Part shown: positions 35,677 through 45,914 of the stretch, piece by piece
How positions within the stretch are numbered: position 1 is the first letter of the stretch
Layout of the letters: every line of letters begins with the position of its first letter
NCBI GenBank assembly: GCA_030411725.1
Contig: MU839832.1
Span: 124,001-188,000 of the forward strand
DNA length: 64,000 bases
DNA from: Echria macrotheca
Lineage: Eukaryota; Ascomycota; Sordariomycetes; Sordariales; Schizotheciaceae
Reading direction: 5' to 3'
Made by a program: the position numbers and the translations under genes
Notes under the pieces: model-generated
What the model saw: the letters and a program-made list of their open reading frames with translations, nothing else
Told to the model about the DNA's origin: nothing
The model's database searches: none

Positions 35677-36939
35677 GCAGGACGGGGCAAGACGCTCACC
35701 TGACCCGCAGGGTGACGTGCGGGGGTAGTGACCAGAGAAGGCGCCCCCCTCCCCACCGCCATCTTTTGGCATTGCTGTTTATTGACCTGAGCCAAGTCCC
35801 AGGTGTCGTGGCTGGAAGCGGCGATGACACGGCAATTGTCCTCGGACGAGAGGCAGGTCGATGGGTGGCTGCTTGCATGGTAGTTACATAGGCAGAGGGG
35901 GGCGGACGCCGACAGTTGGGCTGCCTGGCTAGGCTTATCGCAGTGTCCGGGCCGCCCCTAAAAAGCAGACTACTCCCTCAATGTCAAACCGGTCAGGGGC
36001 TAGCTAGGTTGTTTCCGACGCTGCCAGTGCATAGTAATTGTGCCAGTCCCACACTAAGAAAGCACGATAATACTAGAGTCTACTGTTTTTGGATTTAAAT
36101 GGCATGTGGATTTCAGATGTTATTGTTGGTCGTGGGCGGAATAGAGGGGTGAGGCGGTTCTGCGCTATTCAGAGGTGGCCTTTGGGAATAGATAATAGGT
36201 GGGAGGGTTTCCTATTGTGCTATTGTGCTGCAAAAATCCTGGTATTCTTTTTTTTAAGTCGGCCTGGCTGCCTTGACGATCCGAGTAGTCGAACCTAAAT
36301 TCCATCCCCTGCGGCCAAAGTTTACTCTCTTTCCTTCTCCTCCTCCTTCCACACACAACATTCCCCCCTTGGAGAAAAAAAGGAGCAAAGCAAGCGAGTC
36401 AACAGGGGTTTTCACCTTTGCAGACGAACAACTTTATTCTGAACAAATATTTCGTTCATTCTCTCTTCCGTCTGGTTTGCAAATCTATTTTTGCGTTCCT
36501 AGACATTCGTGTTTTTCACAATCAGGAGGTGGTGTGCTGGTGTGCGTGGGTGGTGAAGCTACGGGGGTGCTAAGCAGCGGCGGTGGTCCCCCCCCCCCTG
36601 GTCAGCTCTCAACCCGTCACCTCCGAAAGAAAGCTCAAGGACGGCTCGTTCCTTCACAACCCTCCCACCCTTTTTTTCCCCCAAACACGCACCACGACAA
36701 AGCACGCGTGGCGACGCTGAGAACGCGCCCGGCCGAAGACACGTGGATTCTCCGGAGTGCCTGATAGGTATTTTTCCCTTTCTTTCTGCAGTTTTGCGGC
36801 AAGGCTAACGCGCTGCGCAGGTCGCGATTCGAAAGGGGGCTGCAATCAAAGAAGGGGGCGAGCCCGCCCATCTCCCACAACCCGTCGGGCCACGGCCACC
36901 AACCCGCCAGACAAACCGCGCCCCATCGTGGCCAGAGCC
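35677..36939. other. PA2G4 3' flank and Rco1-like gene leader
   Basis: 1.26 kb without a protein gene. The second half is pyrimidine-rich leader-like sequence. A candidate 5'-leader intron at 36768-36820 has GTATTT, a CTAAC branch site and a TGCGCAG acceptor. Confidence 0.5.
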
Positions 36940-39900
36940 ATGGCGCCCTCGTCGACACGAGCGACGCGGTCGCGCTACTCGAGTCCGCGCGAGACGCCCA
37001 ACGGCACCACCGAGCCATCCAAGGGGCAGGCGGCTGCAAGCACTCCCGGCGCCGCAGCCGGTGGACCACAGCAGCAGTTTATGAGGACGTGGCTGGAGCC
37101 TGCGCTCAACTCTAAGGCTAGTTTCCAAGATGCTGGGCTGCAGCGACACGGCGTGGTGGAAAATATTCAGCCTCTGGGCACGCTGCCCAAGGCCGGCTTG
37201 TTCAAGAAACCGACCACGGCCGCTGTCACGACTCCCGACAAGAAGGTGGTACCGAAACGCAGGATACTGGTGATTAAGAGACCAGTCCACGAGGCGCCGC
37301 CTACGCCGGTGCCCGAGGCAGCACCGGCCGCGCGGGAAGAGGACGAGACGGAGGAGGAGGAAGACGATGGTGCGTTGGACGGAAATGACTACGACGACGA
37401 CGGGCTGCACCGGCGGCGGTCGATGCAGTCTCGCGACGAGACGGACGAGGACTGGGCGGGCGGAAAGAGCTCGTACAGGGGCTATTCCCAAAGGAGCATG
37501 TCGCGGACCAGTGGCGGGCGGATGGGATCGGTTTCCTCGTCATCCTTCCAGCAGGGCATGACGGCGCGGTTGGCCGACTTCAAAGAGCACATTGACAAGG
37601 TGGTCGAGAATGCGGTGGAAGAGGCCCTCAAGCATTTTCGCTACCCCACTGCGTACGCCCTCCGGACCCTCTACGATGAAAAGTGTGAAGAGCCCGACTT
37701 TCTCGGCTTGCTCGACCGAATTTTCCGCCAGACTGCCGACCAGGAAGACCTGGACGAATTTCGGCGCCTGATGGGTCCACGCAAACGCGACGGGAAGAAG
37801 GGAAATAAGGCCTACTGCTACTTCATTCCTCCCTCCACCGACTCACACTCTCCCCTTCACGAGCCCAAGCCTGCACCCTACGCTCACCTGCTCAAACTCG
37901 ACACTTCGACCCTGCACCAGTCCGCAGAGCCCGAGTCGGAGCACCAGCGCGACACAGAGTCTCTGCATGAGCCCGAGCCCGAGCCCGAGCCGGTTGCAGA
38001 GGCGGAATTGCAGGAAGAGCAGCAGCCCGCTGCAGAGCCTGAGGAGCACATCGAGCCCGAGCCGGCGCCTGAGCCAGCTCCCGCGCGCGCCGGTAAACGC
38101 GGACTTTCTCCTGAGCCAGACCACCAGGACGACGCAGAACCCGAGAAGGAAGCACACGTGCGCAAGAAGCGCAGATCAAATCGCCATTCGGCCATCACCT
38201 CCAAGATGTCGCCCACTGCCGCCCAAGGCAAGACCAAGACGGTGTCACCGGCAAAGCGCCGCACTCGAGCGGGCTCGCATTCTAGTACATCGTCGCTCTC
38301 CAGCGCGCGGTCGATGACACCTCCCGATGGCATTCGACAGGATGGCGATGTCGATGGCGACGAGGCTCCGCCCTCTCGTTCAAGCCCCGCCGTGAGAGCG
38401 GCGTCTGTTCGCAGCACCGTCGCTGCTACCAAGCCGGCCCCGAGAAAGGGACGAAGATCTCTGCCAGCGCGGAAATCTGCTAGAGCAAGCGCAGCTGCTG
38501 AGCGAGCCGGGTCCAAGGCGTCGACGCCCGGAGCGGCCACAGGCTCCGAGGAAGCTGGGCAGGGCTCCGAGCAGGAGGCCGCTGATAAACCTTACGACAT
38601 GCCCGAGGCCGTCGACACGTTCTACACTAGTAATAACGTCAAGAAGGGCAAGTACGGTGCCAGCGGCATCGCGTTTCCCAGCAAGGTCGGCAAGCTCGAT
38701 CCAGACGACCCCAAGGTGCGCCTGCGACAGAGTGCGCGCACCGTGACAAATAGCTACCAGGAGAGCCTCGACGAGAGCTATTCTCGTGAGTCGCCCGTCC
38801 AAGAAGTGGCGATGACGGATCGCGCTGCTTCCGCCACACCCGGCGGCCCGGCCAAAACGCGCAACTCGCTTTCCGCCGCAGCTCGTGCTACTCCTGCTGG
38901 CACGAACACGCGAAGCACCCGCTCGGCACAAAAGAGATCATTCGACGACTCGGAGGAGCAGCCATCACCAACGACAGTCAACTTTGCCGCATCGGAAGCC
39001 GTCCCATCTACGGCCGCAAACTCACGTGCTGGAACGCCAGCGCTGCGTCCAGCCAAGAAGCCCCGGACTGGGCTTCGTGTTAAGAACTCGTGGGTCTCAT
39101 CCAAACACCAGCAAAAGTCAGCCAAGCGGCATACTAACACAGCTACCAGACCCATGAAGAAGAAGGGCGGCACGTCTGCCGGCATTCCGCGCGCTAGCGG
39201 AGAGAGAAGCAGCCCTGGGGCTCTCCCGAAAGAAGTAAGTAGATTTCCATCGACCCATCTCCGCGCTTCCCTCGACATTTCCTTCCCTTGTCTCTCTCCC
39301 TGTCTTCCCATGCCCTGGGGCCATCCCAGACCCGGCCAGCGCGCCCTCCGGGGCTGAAGCTGGCGCAGACCCGACTGCCCTGTCGCGGGGTGGGGGCTTG
39401 GTGGCCTCGGGCGGTCAGCGGCGTGCTGAGGGTGTCACGGCACGCCCAAGCGGGCAGCATCAGGGGGTGGTGGGTGGGGGGCGGGCATGGCAAGCTGCGA
39501 GCACTGCGACTGGCTTTTGCCTTTTTGCCGAAATATGCCGCACAAACACGTCCTTTTCGATGATTGATGGCCCCGATCGCTGACTTGGCACACCACAGGA
39601 CGAGAACGATGACTACTGCGCATCGTGCGGCGGCAACGGCGAGCTGATCTGCTGTGACGGCTGCACCCGTTCATTTCATTTCAACTGCGTCGACCCGCCT
39701 CTCAGTCGTGATTCAATGCCCGTCGAGTGGTTTTGCCATGTCTGTCGCTCATCTCGCGACACGGGAGCTCTCCCAACCCACAGCGGCGCGCTCGCACTTG
39801 TGCTGGAGAAGCTGGACGGCAGGAACTCGAGTGCTTTCCGCCTGCCGCTCGATGTGCGCGATCGGTTTGAGGGCGTCAAGACCGGCCCCTATGGCGATTA

Positions 39901-41213
39901 TGAGGATGCCGCGGCGGCCGTCAAGCCAGCGCGGAAGAAAAAGAATGATGAGGAAGCCGTGCCCGATTTCTTCCGTCTCCGAGATAACGACGGTAACGCC
40001 ATCATCTGCCACGCCTGTCAGCAGTCTAGTTCCACCAACCGTGCCATCATCCCGTGCAGCGTCTGCGGGCTGTGGTGGCATCTCGACTGTCTCGATCCTC
40101 CGTTAGCCATTCCACCTCCGCTGCGCACGTGGAAGTGTCCTTGCCACATGGATGAGCTTCTTACGAAGGTTCCCGGTACGCTCGCCCCTGCGCACCGGTA
40201 CCGGAAGATCAAGAACGCTTCCGTCATCCAACCTGCCTTCAGCCGTGGGTACGTCAATAATGGCTATATCGAGGTTGACATGCAAGAGAGCGAGGACGAG
40301 AGCGGCTGGAAAGATGTGGAGACGTACGGACGTACCGTGCGCCTGCCCGAGAAGGGCATCAAGCTTGACTTCTTGGCTCGGTCAGTGTACATGGTGAAAA
40401 GCTTGCGCGATAGCTACTGACTTTGTTTCTAGTGCTCGGTCTAACCGAAAAGGCAAGGCGATACCGCCCCTGTCATCCACCAGTGCGCCCAGCACTCCCA
40501 CCCAACCAGTTTTGGACAAGGCGGAGCTTGAGAAGCAGCAGGCCGCCTACACTCTCGCCCAACTGAGTGGCCAGGGCACATCACCGGGAATCAACTCGCT
40601 GATAGACGTCATGCTCGCCGAGGCGAACCCGTCGGTCATCAGTCTGATGGCCTGCACCGATCTAGGGAACTTGGCGCTGAACCGATCTCTGAACCGCATT
40701 GACAAACAAGGCCTGCGAGCCATGCTGGCTCAGCTCAACAGCACAGCATCGAAGATCCAGCGTCTGCTGGACCCGCCGACCCCTGAGCACCTGACGCCTC
40801 TGCTCGTTCCTGGATCATCCGGCACGACACAGGAGCAAGCGGGCCGTGTCCCGAGCCTGACGCACTCGCAGACCGATATCGACTCGGAGGCTCCCCAGCC
40901 GACACCGCGTGTCGCGAGTTTGGAATCATCGGACAACGTCAGAGAAAAAAATCTCCCGTCTCCTGCCGCTTCGGATGAGGCGGATGTCGGTAGCAGCATG
41001 AGTGACAAGGCGCTGACCCCGACGCGCGACCCCGAGGACCAGCTGGCTGGGTCGTCCCCGGCGGATGAGAAGTCGACGGCGGACAAGGATGATATGCCCG
41101 TGACGCCCACCGACAGCCGTATGGCGGGTTCTAACGACGCAGTGATCGTCAAAGAGCCGCAGATGGACAAGGCCGCCGTCGAGATTGAAGACGACGGTAT
41201 CGATCTTGACTAG
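36940..41213 (+). CDS. RCO1: Double-PHD-finger protein, Rco1-like subunit of the Rpd3S histone deacetylase complex
   Basis: Rco1 directs the Rpd3S deacetylase to transcribed chromatin and suppresses cryptic transcription (family knowledge). Three exons, 36940-39234, 39599-40380 and 40433-41213, give 1285 aa. Seen: a long disordered N-terminus with (EP)n runs and basic patches; an N-terminal motif MRTWLEPALNSKASFQDAGL; PHD1 at about residues 771-815 (YCASCGGNGELICCDGC, then FHFNCVDPPL and WFCHVC); PHD2 at about 900-950 (IICHACQQ, CSVCGLWWHLDCLDPPL, WKCPCH); and after it a conserved helical region with INSLIDVMLAEANPSVISLM. The tail is acidic. The first intron, at 364 nt, is unusually long for this window. 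The start codon is the ATG after a candidate leader intron. Confidence 0.87.
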
Positions 41214-42497
41214 GTGCGAAGCGTTGGGGCAAGCAGGTGGTGGTCGAGCATGAGGGCCTACGATGGTCTGGGGAAGGGACGAGGTTAGGTGGTCGGATGA
41301 CGCCGTGAGATGTCCCTTCGAAGACAAGGCCTGCGAGACCTGCGAGATCCAGCTGTCGCCACGAGCGCTGTCGCCCCGCGAGTTCGTACGATCCACGCCT
41401 GCTTCATGGTGCAGCTATACCGAGGAGCGAGTGAGCCTGCTCGGGATTTTTCCAAAGACTTATCACATATTTCCTTCTTCCAGCGATTTTCGATCGATAC
41501 ATACGATCACACACAGCGGGGCGCCTTTTTCTGCCCTCCCAGGTGCAAGCTACGAAATGTGTACAACACTTTTATTTTGAGACGACGGATTCCCCCAACA
41601 AGTCAGCGAATGGTTTCTATTCCCGTTCCTCCGCACAGCCATCCGAGACCTTTTTTTCTATACTTTATTGCATCATGGGAAACGGCGTGGAAAACTGCTT
41701 TTTCGTGTCTCTCTTGGGAAAGCATCCGGGACGTGCCGCACACAGAAAGCCTTTCTGCTATTATCTGGGATGCAAGCAGCAGCAGCAGCTTTCCAAGGAA
41801 GAGATTGATTTCACTGAAGTCGCTCTCATCGCGGATCACCTCAGTAGCGGTTAGGCTCTCTTCGGCGGCTTTCTTTTTGTCTCTTTTCTTACTGGGACAA
41901 AGGCGCGCGGGAAAGAAAGCGGGAATAAAACGGGGTGTCATTCACAATCAATTTTTTCAGAATTGGGCGAATCCGAATACGGCATGTAATGTAAACCAGG
42001 TACCTAGGCTGCTTTGGGAGAAAGGTGTCATATTGGGAAGAGAGAGAGAACAAGAGAGAAAGCGGAACTGGACGTGAGATGGAGATTGGAATGGCGATGG
42101 GGATGGGGGTATAGCGAGGCAGAGAAGGGACATGGATGGTTTAGGGCGAGAGGTTTCTAGTCTCGGGTTCAGGCGGATGGTTCGTCACTCTAGTTCTGTC
42201 CAACCGACCAAGCTGAACGGCAAGGATGGGTGGGTGGACGGTAGAAGAGATGGGCTGAGTCATGGACTGATCTTTCTAGTACTCACTGGGGAAAGAAAGA
42301 GATGGGGATAGAAACCGGCTTGAAACCAGGCGCGCCCTTCTCTGTTTGTAATTGGTCTCTCTCGGGTCCAGGTAGAATTTGAGCTTTCTCTCTGAACTTT
42401 TTGTCTTGTGACTTGACTCTTGGTGATTCGGTGGACTGTTATCTCATATGATTTGGGATGGCGTGTTTCCGTATACAGGGGAAGTGATTTCTGTGGC

Positions 42498-42725
42498 GAT
42501 TCAGGCACCCTGACGGGTAGCGGTCGCCAGTGCTGCTGATCTGTGCCAGACATCTTAGACTTCTTTGTTAACTTGCAGGCAAAGGCAACTGAGTCAAACA
42601 CATGAAGCTATTCAGAACAAACGCAACAGGATAGATAGATAGATCACCTGGCCCAGCTCTGGCTGGGCCGGTCCTTACCTCAACACACACACTTGATTCC
42701 CTGCAGAAGACCCATATTCCCACAA
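42498..42725 (+). repeat. Dispersed repeat family, copy B
   Basis: About 228 bp collinear with copy A (16008-16239) from GATTCAGGCACCCTGA to ATTCCCACA. The hairpin is kept: GGCCCAGC (42650-42657) pairs with GCTGGGCC (42662-42669) around a 4-nt loop. Confidence 0.8.
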
Positions 42726-43172
42726 TTTCTACACTAGATATCTGACTCCAGCACCTTGTGGTATTGCAATGGGGGAAGGGGTTACTTGCTTAACAGGTCT
42801 GGGAATAATGACTCGATGGGGCGTCCATACAATGACTTTTCTTCCCGCCGACCGGAGATTCGACAGCCTAGAGACGTGGAGAAAAAGAAAAGGAAGAAAA
42901 AGGAAATCTGTTACGCCGTGTGCCGCCTGTCCGCTAAATCACATGGGCGATTCGATCCACTCTCTATTCCACTCCATGTGCCCAAGACGGAACAGGATCA
43001 CATTCTCGCACGCCTACGTAGGTAGGTACATATGCAATACAGCAACACATGGCCTCAGTCCTCAACAGCTTCCGGTGGGGGGCGGGGGGAGTTATACCCA
43101 CATTGCAGTTACTCGGTCTTGCAGTGAACAGATGTGAAAAAGTAAGCTCTCGGATGGGAACCTTGTATATGT

Positions 43173-43366
43173 ATGCATTGGACTAAGAGCTAGGCCAAGT
43201 CATCTATCCATCTGTTTTGTTATGTTGATTTTGGTTGCTCTGAATAGCCTCATTCCGTTTGACCTGTTTGCTTGCAAGTAAACAACAACAATGTGAAGTG
43301 GTGACATCAGTCTGGCGCGCACCAGCAGCACGGGCGGCTACTACCGCTGGTCAGGGTGTCTGAGTC
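43173..43366 (-). repeat. Dispersed repeat family, copy C (inverted)
   Basis: Read on the minus strand it follows the family order: ACACCCTGAC, GTGCTGCTG, GTTTACTTGCAAGCAAAC, GGTCAAAC, GAGGCTATTCAGAG, GGATAGATGACTTGGCC. It is more diverged than A and B. The hairpin region reads TTGGCCTAGCTCTTAGTCCAA, which still folds with one mismatch. Confidence 0.65.
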
Positions 43367-43685
43367 GTCAGGAGAGAGAGCGAAGGAGAGCTTGGTCTCA
43401 TCGATCAGGCGTGGTTGCATACATAGGTTCGTGATGGGGAGAGAGAGAGGGAGGGAGAGAAATAATCACGTTCGGATTTCCTCTCATGTGTTTAGGTAGA
43501 AGGAGAGAAACGGGTTTACTCACAGCTGTCTTCTTGCGAGACAAATTCTAGACTGGAAACGGAGTTACCTGTTACCTATCATCTATCTTATCCCTATCCC
43601 ATCCCTATCCACACACACACACACGCACACACACGTGGATGCCATATATATATATGGATCCAATCGAAATCATCACAGTGACGAC

Positions 43686-43790
43686 GCAGGCACCCTGACG
43701 GGCGGGTAGTGAGCCTCAGTGCTGCTGCCGCTGCTAGTGAACGCCAGCCTTGAAGTGGCAAAACGGATGAGGCTATTCAGAGGGCAGAGC
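43686..43790 (+). repeat. Dispersed repeat family, copy D (partial)
   Basis: Begins GCAGGCACCCTGACGGG and ends around GATGAGGCTATTCAGAGG, so it holds only the 5' half of the family sequence. It is closest to copy C in the GAGGCTATTCAGAG block. Confidence 0.6.
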
Positions 43791-44027
43791 CCCAACTCCT
43801 TTTTGCCGTCCTGTGACCAGCAGTTAGTTAGGTAATCCCTCCCTCCCTCCCTCCCTAAGGTAATATCTGCAGCTAAGGTAGGTAGGTAGCTTAGGTAGTC
43901 TCTTCTGCTGCCTTCTGCTGTTGTCCACCACAACGCATATACCCAAGTCCGCCGGCGCCGCTGCTGCCTCCATTCCAGCTGAGCAGACTAAACCACAGTG
44001 CCACTCTGTTTCCTCCTACATGAGCAG

Positions 44028-44050
44028 CTTAGCTAGCTAGCTAGCTAGCT
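44028..44050. repeat. AGCT/CTAG palindromic run
   Basis: A run of alternating AGCT and CTAG tetramers, self-complementary along its length. Confidence 0.8.
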
Positions 44051-44276
44051 CCCTCTTAGTCACAGCGGAGGGGGGTGGGTTGAGCTGGGACTGGAACTTT
44101 CCACGGGCCGCAGCAGACATGAAATCAGCGCCGCGCGGTTGAAGCGCGTATTTCGTCCAGCCCGAACGTTCTGGGAGCTTTTTCCTACCCCTACTCCCAC
44201 TCCCATTCTCATTTCCATTCCCACTTCCACACTTCCCACTCCCACGCCTTCAACGAGAAGACCATGCTTTCTATTC

Positions 44277-44408
44277 TCGTACTCCTCCTCCTCCCCCTCC
44301 TCCTCCCTCTCCTCCTCCTCCTCGTCCCCGTCCTCGTCCCCGTCCTCGTCGTCCTCGTCGTCCTCGTCCTCGTCCCCGTCCTCGTCGTCCTCGTCCTCCT
44401 CCTCGCCC

Positions 44409-44442
<34 letters not shown>

Positions 44443-44460
44443 TCTAGTCCCCGCCCTCCT
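44277..44460. repeat. Long pyrimidine-strand simple repeat, (CTCGTC/CTCCTC)n
   Basis: About 180 bp of CTCCTC, CCTCGTC and CCCCGTCCTCGTC units with almost no A on the plus strand, continued less strictly to about 44580. The Leu/Val-only and Ser-only ORFs that cross it are products of the repeat. Confidence 0.85.
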
Positions 44461-45914
44461 CCTCTCCATCATCTCCCACCTCTTCCTCCCGTTCGCGGCC
44501 CCCGTCCCCTCTCTCTTCCTCACCCTCCTTCCCTTCTTTCTCCGCCTTTTCCTCGTCGTCGCCGTCCTCCTTCTTTCCCATTATACATCACCCGTAAGTC
44601 CCCCCTTCCTCTCCTTTCCATACCCCCAAATTCATTTCGACAAATAATTAACTTACCAACAACAACCTAGGTAGGAAGCCGAGAGAGAAGATATCTACGC
44701 GCGGCACGGAAGCCACTCGACCAACATATATCCATCCCGACCCATTCCAACCCATCCGTCCCATCCACCCCCTCCAACCCATCTTCACCTCTCCAGGAAT
44801 ATAGGGACATAGGAACAAAGGAGGACAGGAAGACGAGAATATAGGAAGACAGGAAGACAGGAAGCCAGGAAGACAGGCAACACAGTCAACAAACACGCCC
44901 AAACCAGACGAACGATCCATATTCATACGAAGCATGCATTCAACTATCTACCATACCACCCATCCATAATCCATCCAGGTATAAACTACAACACAACACA
45001 ACAAGAAAAGGTCAGGAGCGGTCTATAGCGAGTGTATTGTACGCAGCGGAATACCTTCTTTCTCTCTCCCTTTCCTTCTTCCCCCTCCTTGACTTCGGAC
45101 TTCCGTATTCTCCCTCCCGCCCATTCACTACGTCAACCCCCTCCCCTGTCCACGACAACCTTCCTCTGTCCACGACAACCTTCCTCCGTCCGCGACAACC
45201 TTCCCCCGCCTGTCCACAAGGAAACCCGAAGCAGGAGCAGCAGCAAAGTCATAAAAACCCTTTTTCTCTTTGCCTTTCTCTTTCCATTCGCATCTCTCAG
45301 GACCAAGAACCAGGAACAGGAAAAACACCAAGGCGGAAAACACCAAGGAGGAAAACACGCACGACGAAGAAAAAAAGGTTGTCTACAAGAAACGAAGAAA
45401 CGAACAAGTCCTTCTCTCTCTTTTTCCTGCTCCCCTGCGTGTAATCTGTAGTTTGCGCGAGCATGGTCTTTTTTGTGGGTCCAGGAAAACAAAACGGTTG
45501 ACCTCCCAGAGGTGTTCAATCGTCATTTCCTGTCTCTCTTCTCTCCCTCTTCTCACACACCCTCTCTCTGCTTCTCCTTCATTTTGGAAAAAAAAAACCT
45601 GACCTCCAATCCCAACCTAATGCTCTCCGAGCGCTGGCTTCACAGTTCCATCCTCCTCCCTTTCATCTCCTCTGCTTGTTGTTACCTCCCAAACACAAAA
45701 ACATGCGCGGCAAAGCATTTGCACCAATCCCAGCAAAATGTACCACGCAGAAGAAATTTCCCATCCTCCGTAAAACAAGGAGACAGCTCATCCAGAGGTA
45801 TCTCGACCGACGGGCGCCATTCCAATTGCCGCACCAACGCCACACATCTTGACCGAGTCTCGATACTCGTACACAACGATGCTCGCCGACAAGACGCGGG
45901 TCATCACCGACGGT

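Larger units (their letters stand above)
41214..45914. other. 4.7-kb gene-free convergent region, rich in repeats
   Basis: No credible coding gene was seen. It holds three copies of the dispersed repeat family, (AC)n, TATATA and (CCCT)n tracts, a (CTAG)n-type palindrome and a long pyrimidine tract, listed separately. Part near each end will be the 3' UTRs of the flanking convergent genes. Confidence 0.65.

Noticed and set aside
41310..42077. 255-aa ORF on the plus strand after the Rco1-like gene
   Set aside because: No domain, mixed composition, lies in the 3' flank and overlaps other ORFs on both strands.
44139..44647. ORFs made almost only of Ser or of Leu/Val (44139-44447 and 44264-44647)
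   Set aside because: They are read-outs of the CTC/CTCGTC simple repeat in different frames; no start context or family features.
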